Numbered from the stretch's first letter, positions 16,402 to 24,925 are shown. The stretch: 63,579 bases of DNA from VFJL01 sp043721435 (GCA_043721435.1 JAYSQR010000052.1:1-63579), one strand, 5' to 3'. The notes: a model not told the origin generated them from the letters alone. Translations and numbers: made by a program.

Positions 16402-16485
16402 CCGCGGACGAAACCCTAAAATCTTTTTCTTTTATCATTTGCTTCTGCTTTTGTTTCTCCTTCGCGTCCTCTGCGTCCTTCGCGG
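16402..16485. repeat. Partial repeat, copy C, abutting the trpD stop codon
   Basis: Read on the minus strand it starts ccgcgaaggacgcagaggac and continues agaagcaaatgataaaagaa then aaagattttagggtttc, closely matching 15750-15840 read on the plus strand. It directly follows the trpD TAA at 16488-16486. The same text plus the last trpD codons also occurs inside copy A (about 14710-14738). Confidence 0.8.
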
Positions 16486-17511
16486 TTAACGACTTTCTTG
16501 ATTGGTAAATTCCACCAGTTGCCGCAGCTTCGCTCTGGCTGCGCCGCTCTCCACTGCCACACGGGCTTTGCTTACACCCTGCTGCAGCGACTCTGCCACG
16601 CCGGCAACATAAATCGCTGCGCCTGCGTTGAGCAGCACGATATCCAGCGCCGGGCCGGGCTGGTTATCCAGCACCGCCAGCAACATGTCTCGAGACTGGC
16701 TGCCGTCCTGCACTTGTATAGTTTCGATGACACTGGTCTTCATGCCGAAATCTTCCGGTCTGATAGTGTACTCGGACACTGCGCCGTGCCTGAGTTCGCC
16801 TACCCGGGTTTCGCCGGCAATGGTGATTTCATCCAGTCCATCCTCACCATGCACCACCAGCACGTGCTGGCTGCCGAGGCGCTGCAGCACTCGTGTCAGT
16901 ATCCCGACCAGATCGGGGTGAAACACGCCCAGCACCTGATTCTCCGCCCCGGCAGGATTGGTCAGCGGCCCCAGAATATTGAACAGGGTGCGTACTCCCA
17001 GCTCGCGCCGCACCGGTGCTGCATGTTTCATGGCGCTGTGAAAATTGGGGGCGAACATGAAACCCACACCGATTTCGCTGATGTCTTGCGCCACCTGTTG
17101 CGGTGTTTGATTGAGGTTGACACCGAGAGCTTCGAGCACATCGGCACTGCCCGACTTGCTGGAAACTGACCGTCCACCGTGCTTGGCGACCCGTGCCCCA
17201 GCCGCAGCGGCAACAAAAGCTGCAGTGGTGGAAATATTGAAAGTATGCGCGGCGTCGCCGCCGGTGCCGCAAGTGTCCACCAGATGCTGGCGATCTGCCA
17301 CTTCCACCTTGGTGGCAAATTCGCGCATCACCTGCGCAGCGGCGCTAATTTCGCCGATGGTTTCTCTTTTCACCCGCAGGCCGGTGATGATGGCCGCGAT
17401 CAGCACTGGTGACATCTCCCCGCGCATAATCTGACGCATCAGTGACAGCATCTCGTCATGCTGAATTTCACGGTGCTCGATGATGCGAGCCAGCGCTTCC
17501 TGCGGTTTCAT
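16486..17511 (-). CDS. trpD: Anthranilate phosphoribosyltransferase
   Basis: 341 residues from ATG 17511 (MKPQEALARIIEHREIQHDE), chosen over an upstream in-frame start because AGGGA precedes it and it matches family N-termini. It transfers phosphoribose from PRPP to anthranilate. Visible motifs are DTCGTGGDAAHTFNIST (PRPP pyrophosphate), KHGGRSVSSKSGSADVLEALG, MFAPNFHSAMKHAAPVRRELG and GPLTNPAG. It lies 36 bases behind trpG. The last residues (NQESR) and the stop codon read within sequence that also occurs in the neighbouring repeats, so the C-terminus seems to have been replaced or extended by the element. Confidence 0.95.
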   Translation of the reverse strand: MKPQEALARIIEHREIQHDEMLSLMRQIMRGEMSPVLIAAIITGLRVKRETIGEISAAAQVMREFATKVEVADRQHLVDTCGTGGDAAHTFNISTTAAFVAAAAGARVAKHGGRSVSSKSGSADVLEALGVNLNQTPQQVAQDISEIGVGFMFAPNFHSAMKHAAPVRRELGVRTLFNILGPLTNPAGAENQVLGVFHPDLVGILTRVLQRLGSQHVLVVHGEDGLDEITIAGETRVGELRHGAVSEYTIRPEDFGMKTSVIETIQVQDGSQSRDMLLAVLDNQPGPALDIVLLNAGAAIYVAGVAESLQQGVSKARVAVESGAARAKLRQLVEFTNQESR

Positions 17512-17547
17512 GATTGACTGTCCCTGTGGTGAGCGCACTGCCGGCGC

Positions 17548-18111
17548 CTATTGCTCAAGAAAATTCTCCAGCAGCTTGTGTCCATGCTCGGTCAAAATGG
17601 ATTCGGGATGGAACTGTACGCCTTCAATCGCCAGAGTCTTGTGGCGCACCCCCATGATTTCGCCATCTTCCGTCCAGGCGGTGATTTCCAGGCAATCCGG
17701 CAGGCTGTCACGCTCGATGACCAGTGAATGGTAACGAGTCGCCGTGAACGGGTTTGGCAAGCCGCGAAATACCCCTGTGTTGCTGTGAAAAATCGGTGAA
17801 GTCTTGCCGTGCATGAGTTGCCGGGCATGAACGATTTTGCCGCCAAAAGCCTGGCCTATGCTCTGGTGACCAAGACATACACCCAGGATGGGTATCTGAC
17901 CGCTGTAGCGCTCGATCATCGGTACCGACACACCCGCTTCATTGGGCGTGCACGGACCCGGGGATATTACAATATGCGCGGGTTTGAGTCGTGCGACTTC
18001 ATCCGGCGTGATCTCGTCGTTGCGGAACACCACCACCTCCTCGCCCAGTTCGCCAAAATACTGCACCAGGTTGTAGGTGAAGGAATCGTAGTTGTCTATC
18101 ATCAGCAGCAT
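17548..18111 (-). CDS. trpG: Anthranilate synthase, glutamine amidotransferase subunit
   Basis: 187 residues from ATG 18111 (MLLMIDNYDSFTYNLVQYFG). Class I amidotransferase triad: Cys in LGVCLGHQSIGQAFGG, and His/Glu in GVQFHPESILTEHG. It supplies ammonia to TrpE, and in many bacteria also to PabB. No trpE lies upstream here: the next gene upstream is nirK behind a terminator. TrpE must therefore be encoded elsewhere. It heads the trpG-trpD-trpC order. Confidence 0.95.
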   Translation of the reverse strand: MLLMIDNYDSFTYNLVQYFGELGEEVVVFRNDEITPDEVARLKPAHIVISPGPCTPNEAGVSVPMIERYSGQIPILGVCLGHQSIGQAFGGKIVHARQLMHGKTSPIFHSNTGVFRGLPNPFTATRYHSLVIERDSLPDCLEITAWTEDGEIMGVRHKTLAIEGVQFHPESILTEHGHKLLENFLEQ

Positions 18112-18351
18112 AGTTAACCCAGGACACGATTTGCCAGGCATTCAGGTTGCATAGCATCAACCGATACGCGCCATTCCCTGCATGGAAAGCGCTGACAGCG
18201 CTGACAGCGGCAGCTCGCTATTATCCTTTGTCTGCAGCCAGCGGACAAGAATAATGCTGCAGTTTTATTCTTGAAAGGCACGCGTGAAATGACCTGATGG
18301 CGTACATCATCTTCTTCCTAACCAGGCCTGCGTACGACGGGCGTATTGCAC

Positions 18352-18390
18352 AAAAAAACGCGGCTTCAACCACATGGTTGAAGCCGCGTT
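18352..18390 (-). terminator. Strong terminator downstream of nirK
   Basis: A perfect 16-bp stem aacgcggcttcaacca / tggttgaagccgcgtt with a two-base centre, followed on the minus strand by a T7 run. It sits 27 bases past the nirK stop and separates nirK from trpG. Confidence 0.93.
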
Positions 18391-18417
18391 GGGTTTATTA
18401 CGACCCTGATAAGGCTT

Positions 18418-19497
18418 TTACTTCGAGGGTGCCGGCTTCTTGATTTGTTTCATCATGTCGTCGTCCCACTTGCCTTCGACATTCATGTGTGCAGCAGCTC
18501 CCAGCAACACTGCTTCGATCAGGTTATGGCTCAGGTACACATACAAGCCAGGCTGAACAAACTCATACCCAGCAGCTACCGCAGAGCCACCCGGGACCCA
18601 CCAGGTTTCCTGATTGGTTAGGGGGGCATCGTTGAACGAACCGCCCACCCAATACAGGTCAGCATGACCGCCAATCAGATGCGGACGGGAATCGCGGTTG
18701 GCCTGGGCGTGAATGAACAGAACTTTCTCACCCACTTTTGCCGTGAGTGCATTCGGGCCGGTCAACGCACCTGCTGCGCCATTGAACACAACATGGGTCG
18801 GGATAAGTCCCTTCGCCAAGTCCAGCATATCGGCCATGCCTTCAAGCGGTTGAGCGTAGGTTTTGTATTTTCCATCCTTACCCTTGGGGATGTAAAAATC
18901 CTGTTCGCCGATGTAATAAGCCCGGTCATAACGCCATGGCTTGCCCTTGTTGTCTGTCAGACCATTCTTGGGCAGCACCATAACGGCACCACTCATGCCG
19001 GAAATGACATGAAACGGTATCATGGTTCCGCCTGGAGCGCAGTGATAGACAAATACGCCGGTCTTAGCCGCTTTCCAGCGCAATACGACTTCTTCACCAG
19101 GTTGCACCAAGTCTAAACCCGCCCCGCCCAATGCACCAGTCGCCGCATGGAAGTCAGCGTTATGTGCCATCGTGCTGGTCTTCGGATTGACCAGGGTGAC
19201 TTCAACATAGTCACCCTCATGCACCACGATCAGCGGACCAGGTACGGTACCGTTGAAAGTCAAGGCCCATACTTTTGTGCCCGCGGCATCAATTGTTATG
19301 AGCTTTTCTTCCATGGTCATGCGCACTTCCACGACCCTGGGGCCTTTAGAAACCTGATCATGCTTCGGCAAAAAAGGTGGGTTCACCAGTTCCTGCTTCA
19401 CTCTTGGTAGCTTATCGGCTGGATCTGCCCACGACACCGATGCGGCACCAAAACATAACAGTCCTAAGGCAACGACTGCCTGAACAACTTTATTCAT
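18418..19497 (-). CDS. nirK: Copper-containing nitrite reductase
   Basis: 359 residues with a signal peptide (MNKVVQAVVALGLLCFGAAS, to SWA) and two cupredoxin domains; it reduces nitrite to NO in the periplasm. The type 1 Cu ligands are H112, C153, H163 and M168 (AHNADFH, YHCAPGGTMIPFHVISGM). The type 2 Cu ligands are H117, H152 and H324 (SHNLIEA). The catalytic pair is D115 and H278 (HLIGGHAD). All key residues are present. ATG 19497 is chosen because GGAGGGAGAC precedes it; the upstream MEGD start overlaps that site. The gene stands alone between intergenic DNA and a strong terminator, not in the ncgABC-nirK operon known from N. europaea. Confidence 0.95.
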   Translation of the reverse strand: MNKVVQAVVALGLLCFGAASVSWADPADKLPRVKQELVNPPFLPKHDQVSKGPRVVEVRMTMEEKLITIDAAGTKVWALTFNGTVPGPLIVVHEGDYVEVTLVNPKTSTMAHNADFHAATGALGGAGLDLVQPGEEVVLRWKAAKTGVFVYHCAPGGTMIPFHVISGMSGAVMVLPKNGLTDNKGKPWRYDRAYYIGEQDFYIPKGKDGKYKTYAQPLEGMADMLDLAKGLIPTHVVFNGAAGALTGPNALTAKVGEKVLFIHAQANRDSRPHLIGGHADLYWVGGSFNDAPLTNQETWWVPGGSAVAAGYEFVQPGLYVYLSHNLIEAVLLGAAAHMNVEGKWDDDMMKQIKKPAPSK

Positions 19498-19574
19498 GTC
19501 TCCCTCCATAAAGTTAAATATTGCGCATAGAGTAAATGCGCCAATCTTGCCAGTACGCTTGATATGCTAACGCT

Positions 19575-19596
19575 TACTCTTCTGTTTCAAAGAGTA
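19575..19596. promoter_or_regulatory. Candidate operator upstream of nirK
   Basis: A perfect 7-bp inverted repeat tactctt / aagagta with an 8-base spacer, 78 bases upstream of the nirK start. Just beyond it (19611-19619, read on the minus strand) is aagatgtat, which resembles a half-site of the nitric-oxide-sensing repressor NsrR. Neither site is proven. Confidence 0.3.
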
Positions 19597-19633
19597 GTGG
19601 CAAATGAACTATACATCTTCAGGATATGCTTGT

Positions 19634-19855
19634 CTATAGGCCATTTGTAATGCCAAATACCAGTCGAATAGATGACTTCAATTCAATGGGGTCCTGCCCG
19701 AGGGGGGTGAGCGCCGGGTTTAAGGCGGCAGCCTCGATTGCCGTTTGACAAGGGAAATAGGTGACAGCGCGCTTGCACAGCAACGCACAAGTTGCGACAG
19801 AGAATAGAAAACCAGCGCGTTGCTCGTTAATGAAAACAAAGCGCTCAAACAGCAA
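19634..19855 (-). CDS. Unrecognised 73-codon ORF between nirK and the H1-like gene
   Basis: An open frame beginning MLFERFVFINEQRAGFLFSV and ending LVFGITNGL, with two Cys-containing hydrophobic stretches. I do not recognise it. No convincing ribosome-binding site precedes it. It fills most of a 415-base gap with no other gene. It may be a remnant of a mobile element or a chance frame. Confidence 0.2.
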   Translation of the reverse strand: MLFERFVFINEQRAGFLFSVATCALLCKRAVTYFPCQTAIEAAALNPALTPLGQDPIELKSSIRLVFGITNGL

Positions 19856-19863
19856 ACTGAAAT

Positions 19864-19909
19864 CTGTGGATCAGCCCATTACCTTCCCAGATAGTGGGCC
19901 GATCCACAG
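19864..19909 (-). terminator. Long hairpin downstream of the H1-like gene
   Basis: A 15-bp stem ctgtggatcagccca / tgggccgatccacag (one wobble pair) with a 16-base loop, 15 bases beyond the stop of the H1-like gene. No clear T-run follows on the minus strand, so it may act as an RNA-stability hairpin rather than a classic terminator. Confidence 0.6.
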
Positions 19910-19924
19910 CAATAACCGTCAGGC

Positions 19925-20377
19925 TTAGGGGCGTGAACCCGAAAGCGGAAACGGCCAGCTGGAAGTCGGGCTGCTGATGTCCAGAGCAGATGTACTCGCC
20001 GGTTTTGCTGCAGCCTTTTTGGCTGGAGCAGCTTTCTTGGCCGGAGCAGCCTTCTTCTTTGGAGCAGCTTTCTTGGCCGGAGCAGCCTTTTTGGCCGGAG
20101 CAGCTTTCTTCTTTGGAGCAGCTTTCTTGGCCGGAGCAGCTTTTTTTGCCGGAGCAGCTTTCTTCTTTGGAGCTGCTTTCTTGGCCGGAGCAGCTTTCTT
20201 GGCCGGAGCAGCTTTTTTGGCCGGAGCAGCCTTCTTCTTTGGAGCGGCTTTCTTGGCCGGAGCAGCTTTCTTGGCCGGAGCAGCTTTTTTAGCCGGAGCT
20301 TTTTTCTTGGCCGCTGGTTTTATAGCTGCCTTCTTAGCGGCGGGTTTCTTTGCTGCGGGTTTCTTGGTAGTTGCCAT
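19925..20377 (-). CDS. Histone H1-like Ala/Lys/Pro-rich DNA-binding protein
   Basis: 150 residues made almost entirely of repeats of the type KKAAPAKKAAPAKKAAPKKK, flanked by MATTKKPAAKKPAAKKAAIK at the start and a short Ser/Pro-rich end (SSWPFPLSGSRP). Lys-rich tails like this resemble eukaryotic H1 C-termini and bind DNA without sequence specificity. The Trp-Pro-Phe-Pro end is shared by many betaproteobacterial members. The DNA is correspondingly an array of imperfect 15/24-base repeats, so copy number is expected to vary by slippage between strains. It is a single gene followed by a long hairpin. Confidence 0.88.
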   Translation of the reverse strand: MATTKKPAAKKPAAKKAAIKPAAKKKAPAKKAAPAKKAAPAKKAAPKKKAAPAKKAAPAKKAAPAKKAAPKKKAAPAKKAAPAKKAAPKKKAAPAKKAAPAKKAAPKKKAAPAKKAAPAKKAAAKPASTSALDISSPTSSWPFPLSGSRP

Positions 20378-20733
20378 TTCAACCTCCAGATTAAAGTTAC
20401 ACAGGGTTACAACTTTTTACATTTACTACGACTACGCCTACCACTACTGGCAAAATTTCGGAGCAGCGGACAAACAACAGAAGCCGCATCCACCAAAACC
20501 TGACCGTAGTTCCTTTAATGCAGCAGGACTTTCCTGCTTGCAGTATCCTCGTGCAGCACATCTGCATCCAGATTGATCCCATCCATCTACGACACCTTTT
20601 CCTCTATCGGATCAATCCTGATTTTCTTTAATTTCCTTAATCTATCCATGCTGTAAAAAATACCAGCGCCGATCAGGTCACACGGATACATCATTGCCTA
20701 TTGTCATCGACACATTAATTCCATTTCTGCATT
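20378..20733. other. Intergenic region between the H1-like gene and nrdB
   Basis: 356 bases with no convincing gene. The right half lies downstream of nrdB and the left half upstream of the H1-like gene. A purine-rich ribosome-binding site (ggaggttgaa on the minus strand) directly precedes the H1-like ATG. I see no terminator hairpin for nrdB. Confidence 0.5.
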
Positions 20734-21936
20734 TCAGTCCCAGCTGAGCGCGCCACCGGTCTGGTACTCTGTAACGCGAGTTTCAAAAAAATTCTTCTCT
20801 TTCTTAAGGTCTATCATCTCGGACATCCATGGAAACGGATTGTTGGCGCCTGGGTAGAGAGTGTCCAGCCCGATCTGCTGGCAGCGACGATTGGCAATGT
20901 AGCGCAGATATTCTTTGAACATCGGCGCGTTCATTCCCAATACGCCCCGTGGCATGGTGTCCTCGGCATAGCGGTATTCCAACTCCACCGCTTTCTGCAT
21001 CAGTCCGTTGATTTCGTCGCGGAATGCCTTGGTCCAGAGATGCGGGTTTTCCATCTTAATCTGGTTGATGACATCAATGCCAAAATTGCAGTGCATGGAC
21101 TCATCCCGTAAAATGTACTGATACTGTTCTGCCGCACCAGTCATTTTGTTCTGTCTCCCCAGTGCCAGGATTTGCGTAAAACCAACGTAAAAAAACAGCC
21201 CTTCCATGATGCAGGCAAACACAATCAGGCTTCTCAATAACTTCTGATCAGTCTCTAGCGTACCGGTCTCAAAGTGCGGGTCAGTAAGTGTGTCAATGAA
21301 TGGAATCAGAAATTCGTCCTTGTCGCGGATTGACGTTACCTCATGATAGGCATTGAAAATCTCGCCCTCATCTAGCCCCAGCGACTCGACGATGTACTGA
21401 TAGGCATGAGTATGGATTGCCTCTTCAAATGCCTGGCGCAGAAGATACTGACGGCATTCCGGATTGGTAATGTGACGGTAGGTGCCGAGCACAATATTGT
21501 TTGCGGCCAGCGAATCGGCTGTGACAAAGAATCCCAGGTTACGTTTGATCAGGCGGCGCTCATCCTCAGTCAGTCCGTTGGGATCTTTCCAGGTAGCAAT
21601 ATCGCGACTCATATTGATTTCCTGCGGCATCCAGTGGTTGGCGCAAGCGGAAAGATATTTTTCCCATGCCCACTTGTACTTGAACGGCACTAGCTGGTTA
21701 ACATCCGCCTTGCAATTGATAATTTGCTTGTCTTCCACCGATATGCGGCGATTAGAGCTCCCGATGGCAGAACGCTCACTGTCTCTACTGCTTTTTGTTT
21801 CAGTACCTCCAACAACAGTCACGCTACTAGCGACTTGCAGTCTTCGCCCGGAAACGGGCAACATCTGTGCACCACTCGATGTCCCCTGCAGTAGCGAAAT
21901 TCCCGATTGCATTGGTTCGTTCTCAAATGTCAGCAT
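20734..21936 (-). CDS. nrdB: Ribonucleotide reductase class I, beta subunit
   Basis: 400 residues. It holds the di-metal/radical cofactor that starts dNTP synthesis in NrdA. Metal ligands by alignment to known enzymes: D141 (GFFVTADSL), E172 and H175 (FEEAIHTHAY), E245 (IMEGLFF), and E279 and H282 (RDESMHCNFG). The radical position is Y179. Overall wording is strikingly like the Chlamydia class Ic protein, yet this one has Asp and Tyr where that enzyme has Glu and Phe. The first about 65 residues are a Ser/Thr-rich extension not found in E. coli NrdB. The C-terminal FFETRVTEYQTGGALSW probably binds NrdA. It lies 33 bases behind nrdA. Confidence 0.95.
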   Translation of the reverse strand: MLTFENEPMQSGISLLQGTSSGAQMLPVSGRRLQVASSVTVVGGTETKSSRDSERSAIGSSNRRISVEDKQIINCKADVNQLVPFKYKWAWEKYLSACANHWMPQEINMSRDIATWKDPNGLTEDERRLIKRNLGFFVTADSLAANNIVLGTYRHITNPECRQYLLRQAFEEAIHTHAYQYIVESLGLDEGEIFNAYHEVTSIRDKDEFLIPFIDTLTDPHFETGTLETDQKLLRSLIVFACIMEGLFFYVGFTQILALGRQNKMTGAAEQYQYILRDESMHCNFGIDVINQIKMENPHLWTKAFRDEINGLMQKAVELEYRYAEDTMPRGVLGMNAPMFKEYLRYIANRRCQQIGLDTLYPGANNPFPWMSEMIDLKKEKNFFETRVTEYQTGGALSWD

Positions 21937-21969
21937 ATTCTTCTCCTTTTATTCCTGATGCCATGCAAA

Positions 21970-24834
21970 TCACTGGCACGATTCACACTCGGGGTTATCG
22001 ATGGAACAATATTTCATTTCGGTCACTGTCGACGCCATACTTGTTATGGTCATGCCGCCATCTGCGGGTACCGCATTCAACACACCCGCTTTAACCGTGG
22101 ATTTTTCCGCCGAAGTCGCGCCCAATGTGCGCAGATAATAAGTGGTTTTCAGACCACGCAACCACGCCAGCTTATAGGTTTCATCCAGCTTTTTGCCGGA
22201 AACACCCGCCATGTAAATATTGAGCGACTGCGCCTGATCAATCCATTTCTGCCGCCGCGCCGCTGCTTCGATCAGCCACTGCGGCTCAATCTCGAATGCA
22301 GTGGCATAAAGTCTGCGAATATCAGCCGGCGCGCGGTCTATCTTGCTTAAGGCGCCATCGAAATACTTGAGATCCGAGATCATCACTTCGTCCCAGAGTC
22401 CAAGCTCTCGCAAGTCTTTTACCAGACGTTCGTTGGCAATCGTGAACTCTCCCGACAGATTGGATTTGACGTAGAGATTCTGGTAGGTCGGCTCGATACT
22501 GGCAGATACACCGATAATGTTGGAGATGGTCGCGGTCGGCGCGATCGCCAGGCAATTCGAATTACGCATGCCGTGCTTTTTGATGCGTTCACGCAGCGCG
22601 CCCCATTCCAGCGTAGCTGAGGTGTCCACTTCAACATAACCACCGCGTTCTTCTTTCAGCAGATCAAGGGTATCTTGGGGCAGAATCCCGCGATCCCATA
22701 AACTGCCGCGGTAGGAGGCATAGCAACCGCGTTCCTCGGCCAGTTCAGTGGAAGCCCAGTAGGCCTGATACGCTACCACCTCCATCGAATGGTCGGCGAA
22801 CTCCACCGCCTGTTCAGAGGCGTAGGGAATGCGCAGCATATGCAGGCAATCCTGAAAACCCATGATGCCCAATCCCACCGGGCGATGCTTCAGGTTGGAA
22901 TTGCGCGCTTTGGCGACAGCGTAGAAGTTGATGTCGACTACGTTGTCCAACATACGCATGGCGGTGCTGACAGTACGCTTGAGCTTGTCGGCGTCAAGCT
23001 TGCCATCATTGATGTGCGCTGCCAGGTTGATCGAACCCAGGTTGCACACTGCGATCTCGTCAGCGCTGGTATTCAGGGTGATCTCAGTACAAAGATTAGA
23101 ACTGTGCACTACGCCGACGTGGTTCTGTGGTGAGCGGATGTTGCACGGATCCTTGAAAGTGATCCATGGGTGCCCGGTTTCGAACAGCATGCTAAGCATC
23201 TTGCGCCATAACTGCTGCGCGGGAATCTTTTTGTATAAACTCACCTCGCCGCGCGCAGCCTTTTCCTCGTAAGCAAGATAGGCCTGTTCAAACGGTTTGC
23301 CGAATTTTTCATGCAGGTCGGGCACATCGGAGGGCGAAAACAGCGTCCACTCTCCTCCTTCCATCACTCGTTTCATGAACAAATCCGGAACCCAGTTGGC
23401 GGTATTCATGTCGTGGGTACGGCGGCGATCATCGCCGGTATTCTTGCGCAGTTCCAGGAATTCCTCGATATCCAGATGCCATGTCTCCAGGTAGGAACAA
23501 ACCGCACCCTTGCGCTTACCCCCTTGATTCACCGCTACTGCAGTATCGGACACCACTTTGAGGAATGGCACCACACCCTGTGACTTGCCATTGGTACCCT
23601 TGATATGCGAACCCATCGCCCGCACTGGCGTCCAGTCATTGCCCAACCCGCCAGCATACTTGGCGAGCAGTGCATTCTCCTTGATCGCTTCATAAATGCC
23701 GTCAAGGTTATCTGCCACCGTGGTGAGGTAACATGAAGACAACTGCGAGCGACACGTGCCTGAATTAAACAGGGTTGGAGTGGAGCTCATGAAATCGAAG
23801 TTTGACAGCACGTGATAGAACTCGATCGCACGCGCTTCGCGATCTACTTCATTCAGCGCAAGCCCCATCGCCACGCGCATAAAGAATGCCTGCGGCAACT
23901 CAATCCGCTGGTCTTGCACATGCAGGAAATAACGATCATACAAAGTTTGCAGACCAAGATAGCCGAATTTTAGATCGCGGGTAGCATCCAGTATTTTCGC
24001 CAAACGGGGCAGATCGTACTGCGCCATGCGCGCATCTAACAGTTCAGCGTCGATACCACGTTTGATGAAGCCGGGGAAGTAGTCAGCGTAGCGTGACACC
24101 ATTTCTTGTTGTATGACTTCTTCGCCCAGCACCTCAAAGCGGATGGTATGCAGCAATAGTCGCGCGGTCACATAGCTATAGGCGGGCTCTTTTTCGATCA
24201 GCGCGCGCGCTGAAAGAATGACCGATTTTCTCACCTCTTCCGCTGGCACCCCGTCGTACAGGTCTTTCAATGTGGCCTTGAGTATCAGTGTGCCATTCAC
24301 CGTTTCGCCCAAATCCGCACAGGAAGACTCGATCAACGCCAGCAGCCGTGCTGTGTCCAGCGGGATTCTGTGCCCATTTTCCAACACATGCAGAATACTG
24401 GCTGGTGCTTCCGCCGCAACTTCCGCCCTCTGTTTCGCTCGCTCCCGCGTCCGCTCTTCACGATAAAGCACATAGGAACGCGCCACATCGTGCTCACCAG
24501 AGCGCATCAACGCAAGTTCCACTTGATCCTGAATATCCTCAATATGGAAAGTTCCGCCTTCTGGCTGGTGGCGTATCAGCGCATTTACTACATCATTGGT
24601 CAAACGTCCCACCACTTCGCGCACCCTGGTGGAAACCGCACCCTGACCGCCATTTACAGCGATAAACGCCTTGGTCATGGCAATGGAAATTTTGCTCGGC
24701 TCGAAAGAGACCACCGAACCATTGCGGCGAATTATCTTGTATTGGGAATAGCGCGAATCTTGGGAGAGTGTGGCTGGAGAAAGATCGTAACTGGGCGCTG
24801 GCGCTGGATTGGTGTTGTCTGTTGCAAGCTGCAT
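21970..24834 (-). CDS. nrdA: Ribonucleotide reductase class I, alpha subunit with two ATP-cones
   Basis: 954 residues, long for the family (E. coli 761), because the N-terminus carries two ATP-cone-like modules: about residues 31-125 (YKIIRRNGSVVSFEPSKISI) and about 155-250 (HVLENGHRIPLDTARLLALI). The catalytic barrel follows with SGTCRSQLSSCYLTT (redox Cys), NLCTEITLNT (radical-site Cys) and the C-terminal CESCQ pair that re-reduces the site. The double cone is typical of the NrdA lineage that also includes Chlamydia. It is the first gene of nrdA-nrdB, and a NrdR-like palindrome lies upstream. The start is ATG 24834, preceded by ggagag. Confidence 0.96.
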   Translation of the reverse strand: MQLATDNTNPAPAPSYDLSPATLSQDSRYSQYKIIRRNGSVVSFEPSKISIAMTKAFIAVNGGQGAVSTRVREVVGRLTNDVVNALIRHQPEGGTFHIEDIQDQVELALMRSGEHDVARSYVLYREERTRERAKQRAEVAAEAPASILHVLENGHRIPLDTARLLALIESSCADLGETVNGTLILKATLKDLYDGVPAEEVRKSVILSARALIEKEPAYSYVTARLLLHTIRFEVLGEEVIQQEMVSRYADYFPGFIKRGIDAELLDARMAQYDLPRLAKILDATRDLKFGYLGLQTLYDRYFLHVQDQRIELPQAFFMRVAMGLALNEVDREARAIEFYHVLSNFDFMSSTPTLFNSGTCRSQLSSCYLTTVADNLDGIYEAIKENALLAKYAGGLGNDWTPVRAMGSHIKGTNGKSQGVVPFLKVVSDTAVAVNQGGKRKGAVCSYLETWHLDIEEFLELRKNTGDDRRRTHDMNTANWVPDLFMKRVMEGGEWTLFSPSDVPDLHEKFGKPFEQAYLAYEEKAARGEVSLYKKIPAQQLWRKMLSMLFETGHPWITFKDPCNIRSPQNHVGVVHSSNLCTEITLNTSADEIAVCNLGSINLAAHINDGKLDADKLKRTVSTAMRMLDNVVDINFYAVAKARNSNLKHRPVGLGIMGFQDCLHMLRIPYASEQAVEFADHSMEVVAYQAYWASTELAEERGCYASYRGSLWDRGILPQDTLDLLKEERGGYVEVDTSATLEWGALRERIKKHGMRNSNCLAIAPTATISNIIGVSASIEPTYQNLYVKSNLSGEFTIANERLVKDLRELGLWDEVMISDLKYFDGALSKIDRAPADIRRLYATAFEIEPQWLIEAAARRQKWIDQAQSLNIYMAGVSGKKLDETYKLAWLRGLKTTYYLRTLGATSAEKSTVKAGVLNAVPADGGMTITSMASTVTEMKYCSIDNPECESCQ

Positions 24835-24925
24835 GTCGAACTCTCCTTATCTATTTCTATCGCTACTCTAAACGAAAAACCCTTCCCTTCTTGTCATATC
24901 AGGCCAGATATTCGGTATATCACTT

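Noticed and set aside
15750..16485. CRISPR-like reading of the purine-rich repeats
   Set aside because: The copies are few, imperfect, in both orientations and not regularly spaced, and no cas gene is present.
19977..20576. 199-codon plus-strand frame rich in Ala, Gly and Phe
   Set aside because: It is the antisense shadow of the Ala/Lys-rich H1-like gene; repeat DNA keeps all frames open.
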